Shown here: positions 15,158 through 23,912 of the stretch, piece by piece
Layout: every line of letters starts with the position of its first letter
How positions within the stretch are numbered: position 1 is the stretch's first letter
DNA from: Leifsonia shinshuensis
Lineage (GTDB): Bacteria > Actinomycetota > Actinomycetes > Actinomycetales > Microbacteriaceae
NCBI RefSeq assembly: GCF_022606355.1
Contig: NZ_JAHHZQ010000002.1
Span: 248,001 to 312,000, forward strand
Reading direction: 5' to 3'
DNA length: 64,000 nt
Program-made: the position numbers and the translations under genes
The notes under the pieces: generated by a model
What the model was told of the DNA's origin: nothing
Databases searched by the model: none
The model's input: only the letters and a program-made list of their open reading frames with translations

Positions 15158-16063
15158 GTGCACAATCTCGGTCTCCTCTTCGATGTCGACGGCCCGATCG
15201 CCAGCCCCGTCACGCGGACCATCGCCATCCGCAGCATCGTCACCGACCTGGTCGCGATGACTGCGGCCGGCGTGCCGATCGCCTTCATCACCGGCCGCTC
15301 CGGCGACTTCATCCGCAATCAGGTGGTCGCTCCGCTGTGCGATGCCGGACTCGGCGACGCGCTCGCGTCGCACGGCGCGCGGATGTTCGGCGTGTTCGAG
15401 AAGGGCGGCGCGTGGGCGCCGATCACGGGCGATGGGATGGGAGAGGTCGCCGTCGACGCTTCGGTCGCCCTGCCCGAGGCTGCGGTCGACGGCATCCGGC
15501 AGCTGGTCGGGGACCGCTTCGCCGACACGATGTTCTACGACGAGACCAAGCGCGCGATGATCTCGGTCGAGCAGCGCACCGACGTCGACACCGAGACCTA
15601 CACGGAGGCCCAGGACCGTTTCCAGGACGCCGCCTTCGGCCTCCTCACCGGCCTCGGCCTCGGCCTGCGGTACGGCGACCGCGTCGCGCCCGACGCCGAC
15701 GGCGCCGTGCCGTTCCGCATCGACCCGACGATCATCTCCACCGACATCGAGTCGGTGCTGCTCGACAAGGACCGGGGCGCCCAGCGTGCGTTCGACTACT
15801 TCGCCGAGCGCGGGCCGCTCCCGCACCGCTGGCGTTCGGTCGGCGACTCGCGCAGCGACTACAAGATGGCCGACTTCGTGCACAGCACCGGCCGGGAGGT
15901 CGCGCACGTCGACGTGCGCCCGGCCGACGGTTTGCTCGATCGCCCCTATGAGGTGATCACGATCGGCGACGCCGTCCACGACACCGCGGGCGCCGAGTTC
16001 CTCGCCCACTGGAGGCGCGAGCTGGGTCTCGACGAGGGCGACGAGGGCGACGGAGAGGCCTGA
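15158..16063 (+). CDS. HAD-like hydrolase, conserved hypothetical
   Basis: A 301-residue protein with haloacid dehalogenase signatures. Motif I is [12 protein letters not shown] at residues 7-13, a Thr in FITGRSGD near residue 50 is motif II, and [12 protein letters not shown] near residue 235 is motif IV. The layout is like trehalose- or sucrose-phosphate phosphatases, but I do not recognise the exact family. GTG at 15158 is taken as the start because motif I follows directly. It is divergent from panD and convergent with the MOSC gene, six bases away. The acidic tail ([10 protein letters not shown]) is low complexity. Confidence 0.7.
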   Translation: MHNLGLLFDVDGPIASPVTRTIAIRSIVTDLVAMTAAGVPIAFITGRSGDFIRNQVVAPLCDAGLGDALASHGARMFGVFEKGGAWAPITGDGMGEVAVDASVALPEAAVDGIRQLVGDRFADTMFYDETKRAMISVEQRTDVDTETYTEAQDRFQDAAFGLLTGLGLGLRYGDRVAPDADGAVPFRIDPTIISTDIESVLLDKDRGAQRAFDYFAERGPLPHRWRSVGDSRSDYKMADFVHSTGREVAHVDVRPADGLLDRPYEVITIGDAVHDTAGAEFLAHWRRELGLDEGDEGDGEA

Positions 16064-16069
16064 GCGGTC

Positions 16070-16732
16070 TCACGCGGCCCGGCCGCGCACCTTCGCGATC
16101 GACTCGGTCATCGCGCGGTAGAGCTCGAGCCGGCCGTCCGCCTCCGCGGCGAGCAGCGCCTCCGCCTGCTCGGCGTCCGCTCCGGCGAACCACGACGCGA
16201 CGGTGACGCCGTGCCCCGGCCTTCGGACGACCTCCACCGCGTCGCCCGCACCGACGGTACCCGGGTGCACGACCGCGAGGTAGGCGCCGACGCGTCCCGC
16301 CTCGGTGAAGCGCCGCACCCACTGCGGCTCGCCCATCCTGCGCTGGAAGGTCGCGCACGGCGTCCGCGGGCAGGTGACCTCGACGACGAGGTCGCCACCG
16401 ATGCGCCAGCGCTCGCCGATCTCCGCGCCGTCGACATCCAGGCCGGCCGTTCGCAGGTTCTCGCCGAACAACCCGGGCGGGATCGGCCGGCCGAGCTGTG
16501 CCGCCCAGTAGTCCGCGGCCTCGTCCGCGTACGCGTAGAGCGCCTTGCCGACGCCGCCGTGGTGCTTGCGGTCGGCCTGCACGTCGCCGTAGAGCCCGAG
16601 AGCGCGCGCCTTCAGCCGTGGCGTGACCGGCTGCTTGTCGATCGCGGTCACGCCGACGTTGCCGCTGTCGGGTCGCAGCTGGGCGACGCGACAGACGGCG
16701 AGGATGCGCGCGGTGCTGTCGTGCGGAGCCAT
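16070..16732 (-). CDS. MOSC domain protein (YiiM-like)
   Basis: A 220-residue MOSC-domain protein. It has VGVTAIDKQPV, then GLYGDVQADRKHHGGVGKALYAYADEAADYWAAQLG and FGENLRTAGLD typical of the YiiM/MOSC fold, and the conserved Cys-containing VTCPRTPCATFQRRMG. These proteins bind molybdenum cofactor or catalyse N-hydroxylated compound reduction; the exact role here is unknown. The C-terminal helical pair (ADAEQAEALLAAEADGRLELYRAM) matches the 3-alpha extension of YiiM relatives. Convergent with the HAD-like gene. Confidence 0.85.
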   Translation of the reverse strand: MAPHDSTARILAVCRVAQLRPDSGNVGVTAIDKQPVTPRLKARALGLYGDVQADRKHHGGVGKALYAYADEAADYWAAQLGRPIPPGLFGENLRTAGLDVDGAEIGERWRIGGDLVVEVTCPRTPCATFQRRMGEPQWVRRFTEAGRVGAYLAVVHPGTVGAGDAVEVVRRPGHGVTVASWFAGADAEQAEALLAAEADGRLELYRAMTESIAKVRGRAA

Positions 16733-16795
16733 GCCCTCCAGTATGGCAACCGGCCGTCGGAGGCCGCTATCGCACCCTGCCGCGGCTTGCAGGCC

Positions 16796-17083
16796 TCACG
16801 CCGGACGAGGCCGCCGCACGAACGCAGTGACGGCGCCGGCCAGGAGGACGAGGGCCCCGATGACGGTAACGATGAGAGCGAGCCACAGGCCCGTGTAGTC
16901 GGGCACGATGCTGCGCTGCGTGTACTGGGTGTAGACGCCCACCGGCAGGGTCATCATCGGGCCGGAGCCCGCCGCCGACCGCCCCGCCGCCTCGATCGCC
17001 GCGAACGCCCAGACGACGCCGACGACCGTCACCAGCCCGCCGATCCCGAGCAGCCACACGAGGTACGGGCGGTGAGATCGCAT
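16796..17083 (-). CDS. Small two-TM membrane protein, unknown
   Basis: A 95-residue hypothetical protein with two hydrophobic segments (about residues 8-30, YLVWLLGIGGLVTVVGVVWAF, and 66-87, GLWLALIVTVIGALVLLAGAV) separated by a polar loop, and a basic tail RRPRPA that should be cytosolic. No known family is recognised. It is isolated, on the same strand as its neighbours MOSC and POT but with gaps of 42-63 bases. The length, start ATG and hydrophobic pattern make a real gene likely. Confidence 0.65.
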   Translation of the reverse strand: MRSHRPYLVWLLGIGGLVTVVGVVWAFAAIEAAGRSAAGSGPMMTLPVGVYTQYTQRSIVPDYTGLWLALIVTVIGALVLLAGAVTAFVRRPRPA

Positions 17084-17126
17084 GACAAGACCCTAGACCC
17101 CGCCGCCTCCTTTGCCCGGCAGCCAG

Positions 17127-18632
17127 CTAGCGCACGCCGCGCATCATCCTCAGCACCCAGGGGCTCAGCAGGGCGAGGATGAGACCGATGACCACGGCGA
17201 CCGCCCCGATCACCCCGAAGTAGACGCCTTCCGTCGCCGGCGAGTACAGCTTGGCCAGCTGGCCGGACATGGCCGTCCCGAGTGCCACGGAGAGGAAGTA
17301 CAGGGCGACCGTCTGAGCCCGGAACGCGTGCGGCGCCAGCTTGGTCGACGCCGAGAGCCCGACCGGCGAGATCAGCAGCTCGGCGACCGTGAACACCAGA
17401 AGGATGCCGACCATCGCGAGCAGAGGCGTGCTGTGCTCGCCGCCGCCCGCCCAGAACAGGAACAGGAAGAACGCCAGGCCCATGATGACCGTGCCCGCCG
17501 CGAACTTCAGCGGCGTCGACGGCTGCTTGTCACCCCACTTCGTCCAGATCGCGACGAAGACGCCCGACAGGATGATGATGAAGATCGGGTTGATGGACTG
17601 CACCCAGGAGACCGGGAACTCCCAACCGAACAGGTTGCGGTCGAGCCGCTTGTCCGAGTAGATCGTCACGACGGTGAACTGCTGCTGGTACAGCGACCAG
17701 AAGGCCGCGTTGGTGATGAACAGCGGGATGAACGCGATGATCCTGCTGCGCTCGTCGCTGTTCAGCAGCCGCGAGCCGAGGATGACGACGAAGTACGCGA
17801 TCGCCGCGACGATGGTGATGCCGATCACCCAGAGCGCCAGGTTGATCGCGTTGATCACGCCGGTGAGCACGAGGGCGACGATCACGATGATCCAGGCGAC
17901 CCCGATTGCGATCACCAGCGGATAGCGGCCGGAGGGCAGCGGGTTCGGCACCTCGCGCGCGGCGTCGGGGAGCCGCTTGCGGCCCAGCGAGTACTGGACG
18001 AGGCCGATCGCCATTCCGACCGCGGCCAGACCGAAGCCCCAGTGGAAGCCGAGCGTCGACTGCAGCAGCCCGGTGAGCAGCGGTCCGAAGAACGCGCCCA
18101 GGTTGATCCCGAGGTAGAAGAGCGAGAAGCCTGCGTCGCGCCGGGAGTCGTGCTCGTCGTAGAGGGTGCCGACGATGCGGGTGGCGTTCGCCTTGAGGCC
18201 TCCGCTGCCGACCGCCACGAACAGGAGGCCGACGATGACTCCCGCGTAGCTCGGCAGCAGGGCGAGCGAGATGTGCCCCGCCATGATGACCACGGCGCTC
18301 CAGAACAGCACCCGCTCCGACCCGAACAGCCGGTCGGCCAGCCAAGCGCCGAGGATCGTCGACAGGTAGACCGCACCGCCGTAAGCCCCTACTATCCCCG
18401 CCGCGGTCGCCTGGTCGACCCCGAGACCGCCCCGCTCCGCGGAGTAGTAGAGGTAGATCAGGAGGATGCCCTGCATCCCGTAGAACGAGAACCGCTCCCA
18501 CATCTCCACGCCGAAGATGTTGGCGAGCGAGCGCGGCTGCCCGAAGAAGCCCCGATTCGCCTCGACCGTGGTGGTCGTGCCCGCGCCGCGGGTCTGGCCT
18601 TCCGGCCCGTTGCTGCTTCCCGTGTCGGTCAT
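17127..18632 (-). CDS. POT/PTR-family proton-dependent oligopeptide transporter
   Basis: A roughly 501-residue membrane protein of the POT branch of the major facilitator superfamily. The helix-1 signature EMWERFSFYGMQGILLIYLYY (ExxERF) is near residue 45, and GAYGGAVYLSTILGAWLADRLFG and FYLGINLGAFFGPLLTGLL follow. It imports di- and tripeptides with protons. Start MTDTGSS at 18632 is preferred; an ATG nine bases upstream is possible. It lies 59 bases downstream of rocD on the same strand, so it is likely expressed with the arginine/ornithine genes, consistent with nitrogen scavenging from peptides. Confidence 0.9.
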   Translation of the reverse strand: MTDTGSSNGPEGQTRGAGTTTTVEANRGFFGQPRSLANIFGVEMWERFSFYGMQGILLIYLYYSAERGGLGVDQATAAGIVGAYGGAVYLSTILGAWLADRLFGSERVLFWSAVVIMAGHISLALLPSYAGVIVGLLFVAVGSGGLKANATRIVGTLYDEHDSRRDAGFSLFYLGINLGAFFGPLLTGLLQSTLGFHWGFGLAAVGMAIGLVQYSLGRKRLPDAAREVPNPLPSGRYPLVIAIGVAWIIVIVALVLTGVINAINLALWVIGITIVAAIAYFVVILGSRLLNSDERSRIIAFIPLFITNAAFWSLYQQQFTVVTIYSDKRLDRNLFGWEFPVSWVQSINPIFIIILSGVFVAIWTKWGDKQPSTPLKFAAGTVIMGLAFFLFLFWAGGGEHSTPLLAMVGILLVFTVAELLISPVGLSASTKLAPHAFRAQTVALYFLSVALGTAMSGQLAKLYSPATEGVYFGVIGAVAVVIGLILALLSPWVLRMMRGVR

Positions 18633-18691
18633 GGCGCCCATGCTCCCACCGCGACCCGCCGAGGTGAACACTCCGTTCTACGTCGGCGGGC

Positions 18692-19957
18692 TCAGGAGCG
18701 CGCGGCGAGGTCCTCCAGCACGGCCTCCAGCTGGTCGACGGCCCAGTCGAGGTCGGCCGGTTCGACCACGATCGGCGGCGCGAGCCGGATGGTGGCGCCG
18801 TGGGTGTCCTTCGCGAGCACGCCCCGCTCCATCAGCAGCTCGCAGACCTCCCGGCCGGTGGCGAGGGCCGGGTCGATGTCGATTCCGGCCCACAGACCGG
18901 CGCCACGCACGCGCAGCACGCCGTGACCGATGAGTCGCTCGAGGTCGGCGCGGAGGCGGCGGCCGAGGAGCTCGGCCCGTTCCTGCGGCTCCCCGGTGGC
19001 GAGCAGCGCCACGACCGCGCGGCCCACGGCAGCCGCCAGCGGGTTCCCGCCGAAGGTCGACCCGTGCTCGCCCGGGCGCAGCACACCCAGCACCTCCCGG
19101 TTGCCGACCACCGCCGACACCGGCACGATACCGCCGCCGAGCGCTTTGCCGAGGAGGTAGAGGTCGGGCACGACGCCGACCAGGTCGCACGCGAACGTCG
19201 AGCCCGTCCTCCCCAGGCCCGACTGGATCTCGTCGGCGATCAGGAGCACACGACGCTCGTCGCACAGCGCCCGCAGCGCCGGCAGGAACTCCGGAGGCGG
19301 AACCACGATCCCCGCCTCCCCCTGGATCGGTTCCACCAGCACGGCGACCGTGTCCGCGTCGATCGCCGCGGCGACGGCCTCGGCATCGCCGTACGGCACG
19401 GTCCGGAATCCCGGGGTGTACGGGCCGAACCCCTCGCGCGCGTCCGGGTCGTCGGAGAAGCTCACGATGGTCGTGGTGCGGCCGTGGAAGTTCCCGGCCA
19501 TGACGATGATGTTCGCCCGGCCGTCCGCGACACCCTTCACCCGGTAGCCCCAGGCGCGCGCGACCTTGATGGCGGACTCCACCGCCTCAGCGCCGGTGTT
19601 CATCGGCAGCACCAGATCCTTGCCGGCGAGCGCCGCGAGCTCGGTGACGAAGGGGCCGAGCTGGTCGTTGTGGAAGGCGCGACTCGTCAGCGTGATCCGT
19701 TCGAGCTGAGCGCGGGCGGCGTCCAGCAGCAGTGGGTTGGAGTGGCCGAAGTTGACGGCGGAGTAGGCGGCGAGGCAGTCCAGATACCTCCGGCCGTCGA
19801 TGTCGGTGACCCACGCTCCGGTTCCTTCGGCGACGACGACGGGGAGCGGGTGGTAATTGTGCGCCGCGTGCTCGTCCTCGAGCGCGATCGCCTGTGCCTG
19901 GCGGTCCGTCGGGGCGGCGCTCGACGGGTGGATCCGGTGGGCGACGGTGTCGGTCAT
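18692..19957 (-). CDS. rocD: Ornithine--oxo-acid transaminase
   Basis: A 421-residue class-III PLP aminotransferase moving the delta-amino group of ornithine to 2-oxoglutarate, giving glutamate semialdehyde. Key features are NYHPLPVVVAEGTGAWVTDIDGRRYLDCLAAYSAVNFGHSNP, LPMNTGAEAVESAIKVAR, NFHGRTTTIVSFS, LIADEIQSGLGRTG and the PLP lysine in LLGKALGGGIVPVSAV. The product feeds proline and glutamate metabolism, and a putA gene handling the same intermediate lies at 25081. It sits 42 bases after the guanidino-hydrolase gene and before a peptide transporter, forming a minus-strand operon divergent from an Lrp-type regulator. Confidence 0.95.
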   Translation of the reverse strand: MTDTVAHRIHPSSAAPTDRQAQAIALEDEHAAHNYHPLPVVVAEGTGAWVTDIDGRRYLDCLAAYSAVNFGHSNPLLLDAARAQLERITLTSRAFHNDQLGPFVTELAALAGKDLVLPMNTGAEAVESAIKVARAWGYRVKGVADGRANIIVMAGNFHGRTTTIVSFSDDPDAREGFGPYTPGFRTVPYGDAEAVAAAIDADTVAVLVEPIQGEAGIVVPPPEFLPALRALCDERRVLLIADEIQSGLGRTGSTFACDLVGVVPDLYLLGKALGGGIVPVSAVVGNREVLGVLRPGEHGSTFGGNPLAAAVGRAVVALLATGEPQERAELLGRRLRADLERLIGHGVLRVRGAGLWAGIDIDPALATGREVCELLMERGVLAKDTHGATIRLAPPIVVEPADLDWAVDQLEAVLEDLAARS

Positions 19958-19999
19958 GGTCGTCCTCTCAACGTTTCTGTCTCATCGTGGGGTGCGGCG

Positions 20000-20860
20000 T
20001 CATCGCCGGAGTTCGAGCGTGCAGCACTTGACGCCTCCGCCGCCGAGCAGCAGCTCGGAGAGGTCGACGCCGATGGGTTCGTAGCCGTGATCGCGCAGCT
20101 GGCGGGCGAACCCGATGGCACGGGAGGCGATCACCACGTGGTAGCCGTCGGAGAACGCGTTGAGGCCGAGCACGGCGGCGTCGGCGTCGTCGACGAGGAT
20201 CGCGTCCGGGTACCGATCGGCGAGGAGGGCGCGACTGTCCGCGTCGAACGCGCGCGGTAGGTACGCGATGTGCTCCCGTCCGGGAGCGTCGTCCAGCACC
20301 GCGAGCGCGGTGTCCAAGTGGTAGAAGCTGGGATCGACGAGGCGCAGCGTGAGCACCTCCCGCCCGAAGACGCCGGCCAGCTCACGATGGCTGGCGTCGC
20401 TGCTGCGGAATCCGGTTCCGGCCAGGATCGTCTCGCCGACCAGGAGGAAGTCGCCCTCGCCCTCGTTGACCTCGTGCGGCGCCACGACCTCGAAGCCCGC
20501 AACGCGAAGCCACTCGCGGTAGGCGGGTCCTTCCGGCTGTCGTTCCGGGTAGGCGAAGCTCGCGCCGTAGGCGACGTTGCCGATCACGAATCCGCCGTTG
20601 GCCGCGTAGACCATGTCGGGGAGGCCGGCGAGCGGCTCGATGAGCTGCACGTCGAAGCCGAGTGCGACGTACCGGCGGTGCAGCTCGTCCCACTGCCGCA
20701 TCGCGAGGGGCGTGTCCGTCGGGAGACCGGGATTCATCCACGGGTTGATCCGGTACACCACGTCGAAGTGCTCTGGCGGGCACATCAGGACCGACCGCGC
20801 CCGGGGAGTGCGCAACGGGCGGACGGCGCGGGCGCGCTCCTCCTCGTCGGTGATGGACAT
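20000..20860 (-). CDS. Guanidino-group hydrolase (dimethylargininase / arginine dihydrolase-like)
   Basis: A 286-residue pentein-fold enzyme of the amidinotransferase/DDAH family. Diagnostic segments are VLMCPPEHFDVVYRINPWMNP, GLPDMVYAANGG, NEGEGDFLLVGETILAGTGFRS, the catalytic His in DPSFYHLDTAL and the catalytic Cys in GGGGVKCCTLELRR. Streptomyces homologues are called dimethylargininase, which would yield citrulline. The INPWM...QWDEL region and FYHLDT also resemble cyanobacterial ArgZ/AgrE arginine dihydrolase, which yields ornithine; ornithine is what the next gene, rocD, uses. Sequence alone does not settle this. It is first in the operon, divergent from the Lrp-type gene. Confidence 0.82.
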   Translation of the reverse strand: MSITDEEERARAVRPLRTPRARSVLMCPPEHFDVVYRINPWMNPGLPTDTPLAMRQWDELHRRYVALGFDVQLIEPLAGLPDMVYAANGGFVIGNVAYGASFAYPERQPEGPAYREWLRVAGFEVVAPHEVNEGEGDFLLVGETILAGTGFRSSDASHRELAGVFGREVLTLRLVDPSFYHLDTALAVLDDAPGREHIAYLPRAFDADSRALLADRYPDAILVDDADAAVLGLNAFSDGYHVVIASRAIGFARQLRDHGYEPIGVDLSELLLGGGGVKCCTLELRR

Positions 20861-20931
20861 GACGACAGTGTCACACACGATTGTCGGCGATTGGCTGCGT
20901 CTGCACGCACGAAATCGCCGCCCATGATGCC

Positions 20932-21044
20932 TTCGCGCACGGTTCTTGCAAACCCGGGGCGCTGTGTGCTGAAGGGCCGGCCCCCGCGCGCATCCTTTGC
21001 GCACGGGCGCACGATCCTCGCGTAATCTTCCCCTTCGCGCAACG
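20932..21044. promoter_or_regulatory. Three TTYGCGCA repeats in the Lrp/guanidino-hydrolase divergent region
   Basis: TTCGCGCACGG (20932-20942), TTTGCGCACGG (within 20996-21007) and TTCGCGCAACG (21034-21044) recur in one orientation in the 204-bp gap. Spacings of about 64 and 38 bp approximate multiples of a helical turn. Lrp proteins typically bind several such sites and control the divergent gene plus themselves. Assignment is inferred. Confidence 0.45.
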
Positions 21045-21064
21045 ATCCACCGTATGCTTGCGCC

Positions 21065-21502
21065 GTGGACAACCTCGATCGCAGCATCCTCGACCTGCTC
21101 CGCCAGAACGCGCGCGCCGGCTACGGCGACATCGGCGGCGTCGTCGGCCTGTCGGCCTCGGCGGTCAAGCGCCGCGTCGACAAGCTGGTCGCCGACGGGG
21201 TGATCCGCGGCTTCACCATCCAGGTCGACCCCGCGATCGACGGCATGAGCACGGAGGCCTATGTCGAGCTGTTCTGCCGGGGGACGGTCTCGCCCGAAGA
21301 GCTGCTGCGCATCCTCTCCGCGGTTCCCGAGGTCGTGGACGCCGGCACCGTCACGGGCAGCGCCGACGCGATCGTCCACATCCGCTCCCGCGACATCCCG
21401 AGTCTGGAGGCCGCACTCGAGAAGGTGCGGCTGGCGCCCAACGTCGACCACACCCGGAGCGCGATCGTGCTCTCGCGACTCATCAACCGCGGCAACAACT
21501 GA
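21065..21502 (+). CDS. Lrp/AsnC-family transcriptional regulator
   Basis: A 145-residue Lrp-type regulator with GTG start. The helix-turn-helix is DNLDRSILDLLRQNARAGYGDIGGVVGLSASAVKRRVDKLVADGVIRGF, and the C-terminal RAM ligand-binding domain follows (TEAYVELFCRG, ILSAVPEVVDAGTVTGSADAIVHI). It is divergent from the arginine/ornithine operon at 17127-20860, which it probably regulates in response to arginine, ornithine or a related amino acid. Three TTYGCGCA repeats lie in the shared promoter region. Confidence 0.92.
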   Translation: MDNLDRSILDLLRQNARAGYGDIGGVVGLSASAVKRRVDKLVADGVIRGFTIQVDPAIDGMSTEAYVELFCRGTVSPEELLRILSAVPEVVDAGTVTGSADAIVHIRSRDIPSLEAALEKVRLAPNVDHTRSAIVLSRLINRGNN

Positions 21503-21668
21503 CGATCCCGGGCCCCGTCGACGCCGTCGCACGGCCTCCGGCGTCGCGCCGACTCCGGACCGCGATAGAGCAAACCTGACGGTCGTTCTGCGAGAACATT
21601 CAGCAGACGCTCAGTGAGCGAGGCCGTGATCCGAGCGCGGACACGGCGATCAGTGGCACGATGGGCGC

Positions 21669-22385
21669 ATGAAGCTCCTCGTTGTCGAAGACGATCCGGA
21701 CATGGGAGGCCTCGTCGAGCGCGGCCTGGCTGCTGAGGGTTACGACGTCACTCTGGTCACCAACGGCGTCGACGCCCTCATCGCCCTGCGCGGCGACGCG
21801 TTCTCCGCCGCCGCGATCGATGTGATGCTGCCCGGCATGAGCGGCTTCGAGCTGTGCCGTCACATCCGCGAGGCCGACAACTCGATGCCGATCCTCCTCC
21901 TCACGGCGCGCGACGCGATCGAGGACCGCGTGCACGGCCTCGACTCGGGCGCAGACGACTACCTGACCAAACCGTTCGCGTTCGCCGAGCTGGCCGCCCG
22001 GGTCCGCGCGCTGCTGCGCCGCGAGCCCAGCGGCATGCGCCCCCAGGTGAGCGTCGGCCGGCTGACGATCGACTCGCACGAGCACCAGGCGCTCGTCTCA
22101 GGACACGAGATGCCGCTGAGCCGCCGGGAGTTCACGCTGCTGCGGCTCTTCGCCACGAACCCCGACAAGACACTGTCGCGCTCCGACATCCTCGAGTCGG
22201 TCTGGGGCACCACGGACAACATCGGGACCAACGTCATCGACCAGTACGTCTCGTACCTCCGCAAGAAGCTCGACCTCGCCGGCGCCGGTCTGTCGATCGT
22301 CACCGAGCGCGGCCGCGGGTACCGGCTCGACGCGAAGAACGCGCTCGACGCGAAGCAGCCGTCGGCGGAGGCTCCGGCGCCGTGA
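21669..22385 (+). CDS. OmpR-family response regulator
   Basis: A 238-residue two-component response regulator. The receiver domain has acidic residues VEDDPD (8-11), phosphoacceptor Asp51 in AIDVMLPGMSGF, Thr in LLLTARD and Lys in LTKPF. The winged-helix OmpR/PhoB domain (about 130-225) ends YLRKKLDLAGAGLSIVTERGRGYRL. A C-terminal low-complexity tail follows. The cognate kinase starts within its stop codon, giving translational coupling. No stimulus can be inferred from neighbours. Confidence 0.95.
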   Translation: MKLLVVEDDPDMGGLVERGLAAEGYDVTLVTNGVDALIALRGDAFSAAAIDVMLPGMSGFELCRHIREADNSMPILLLTARDAIEDRVHGLDSGADDYLTKPFAFAELAARVRALLRREPSGMRPQVSVGRLTIDSHEHQALVSGHEMPLSRREFTLLRLFATNPDKTLSRSDILESVWGTTDNIGTNVIDQYVSYLRKKLDLAGAGLSIVTERGRGYRLDAKNALDAKQPSAEAPAP

Positions 22386-23815
22386 CCTGGTTGCGGCGCC
22401 TGTCGATCACCGCGCGCATCACGATCGGCAGCCTCGTCGTCGCCACCCTCTTCGGCCTCGTCGCCGTCGTCGTGATCCGGGTCGGAGTGGCCTCCATCCT
22501 CCACAACGCGACCAATACCCTGCTGACCAACGACGTGACCGCGCCCGCGGCGTCCGTGGAGGCGAAACCGGCCGGTCCGTTCGACCTGCCGGGCGGCGGC
22601 CAGGAGCTGGCCGTCGTCGACGCCAACGGCGACATCCTCGCCTCGACGCTTCCGGAGTCGCTGGAGGATCGGATCCCCCGGCTCCTCGCGCTCGGCCCCT
22701 ACCCGTCGACGTTCTCGGTCAACGGCAACACCTACGACGTGCTGGTGCGCAGCGTGGCGACGACGGCGGGCGAGATGCACGTGATCGCGGCCCGCAACGA
22801 CGAGACGACGTCCCTGATCCTCGACCGGCTCACGCTCGCCCTGCTGGTGGGGGCGCTGGTGCTGATCCTCGGTTTCGGCGCTGCGTCGTGGTTGCTGGCG
22901 CGCACGGCGTTGCGCCCGGTGAGCAGGATGCGCGAACAGGCCGACCGCATCGCCGGCGGCGAGCGCAGCGGCTCGGGAGACGATCGGGAGGGGCTGCTCA
23001 CGGTCGGCCCCGCCCAGGACGAGCTCTCCGAACTGGCGACGACGCTGAACGACCTGATCAGGAGGCTGCGTGCCTCGGCGGATCGCGAGCGGCAGATGGT
23101 GTCGGACGCCAGCCACGAGCTCCGCACGCCGTTGGCGGTGCTGCGCGGGCAGCTCGAACTCGCCGAGCTCGACGCCGGCGACGCGGACGCGTTGCTCGAC
23201 GACATCCGCTCGTCGCATTCGACGGCACTGCGACTCGGTCAGCTGGCCAACAACCTCCTGGAGCTGTCCCGCATCGAGGCGGGCCCATCGAGCGGCCGCA
23301 TCGACTGGCGCACGCTCGTCGACGAGCTCACCGACGCCATCGACCGCGCCCGCCTGCTGGTGAGCAGCGATGAGGACGCCCGCCCGATCTCGGTCGACTT
23401 CGACTACGACCCCAAGAGCCGCCCGGACCCGGCGTCCCGGGTCGCCCTCTCGCCGACGGACTTCGGGCGCATCCTCGACAACCTCCTGGGCAACGCCATC
23501 ACCGCGATCCGCGGCCAGAAGGCGGGTGCGGGCCCGGAGGACGTGGTGAGCGCGACCCTCCACGTCGAGACCCGCTCGGTGGTGTTGACGGTGCACGACT
23601 CGGGCCCGGGAATGCCGGAGGACTTCATCCCGGTCGCTCTGGACCGTTTCACGCGCGCCGACGGTGCCCGCACGTCGACGTCGGGAGGCAGCGGCGGGCT
23701 CGGTCTGGCGATCGTCGCGGCGCTGGCGGGCGCCGCGGGAGGCTCTGTGCAGCTCGCGAACGCGCCGAGCGGCGGCCTCGTGGTCAGCGTGCGGCTGCCG
23801 CTCGTGCGAGTGTAG
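22382..23815 (+). CDS. Sensor histidine kinase
   Basis: A 477-residue membrane kinase partnered with the response regulator upstream (GTGA overlap). TM1 is at about residues 11-36, an extracytoplasmic sensor region follows to about 145, and TM2 is near 148-172 (LALLVGALVLILGFGAASWLL). A HAMP segment follows, then the HisKA motif SDASHELRTPLAVLRGQ with phosphoacceptor His245. The ATPase has N-box NLLGNAITAI, G1 DSGPGM and G2 GGSGGLGLAIVAALAGAAGG. The sensor domain has no recognised ligand family. The N-box uses NAI rather than NAL/NAV. Confidence 0.95.
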   Translation: MTWLRRLSITARITIGSLVVATLFGLVAVVVIRVGVASILHNATNTLLTNDVTAPAASVEAKPAGPFDLPGGGQELAVVDANGDILASTLPESLEDRIPRLLALGPYPSTFSVNGNTYDVLVRSVATTAGEMHVIAARNDETTSLILDRLTLALLVGALVLILGFGAASWLLARTALRPVSRMREQADRIAGGERSGSGDDREGLLTVGPAQDELSELATTLNDLIRRLRASADRERQMVSDASHELRTPLAVLRGQLELAELDAGDADALLDDIRSSHSTALRLGQLANNLLELSRIEAGPSSGRIDWRTLVDELTDAIDRARLLVSSDEDARPISVDFDYDPKSRPDPASRVALSPTDFGRILDNLLGNAITAIRGQKAGAGPEDVVSATLHVETRSVVLTVHDSGPGMPEDFIPVALDRFTRADGARTSTSGGSGGLGLAIVAALAGAAGGSVQLANAPSGGLVVSVRLPLVRV

Positions 23816-23912
23816 GCACCCGCTGCAGCACTGTCGCGCGATCCGTCGCGGGCGCGGCTGGCGCGACGCCGTCGCGTCCCGGCCGGCGGCACCCGCTGCA
23901 GGTGCGGTCTCC

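Noticed and set aside
21959-23596. Minus-strand frame of 545 codons opposite the two-component system
   Set aside because: The composition is Arg/His/Gln-rich with no domains, and it shadows the response regulator and histidine kinase.
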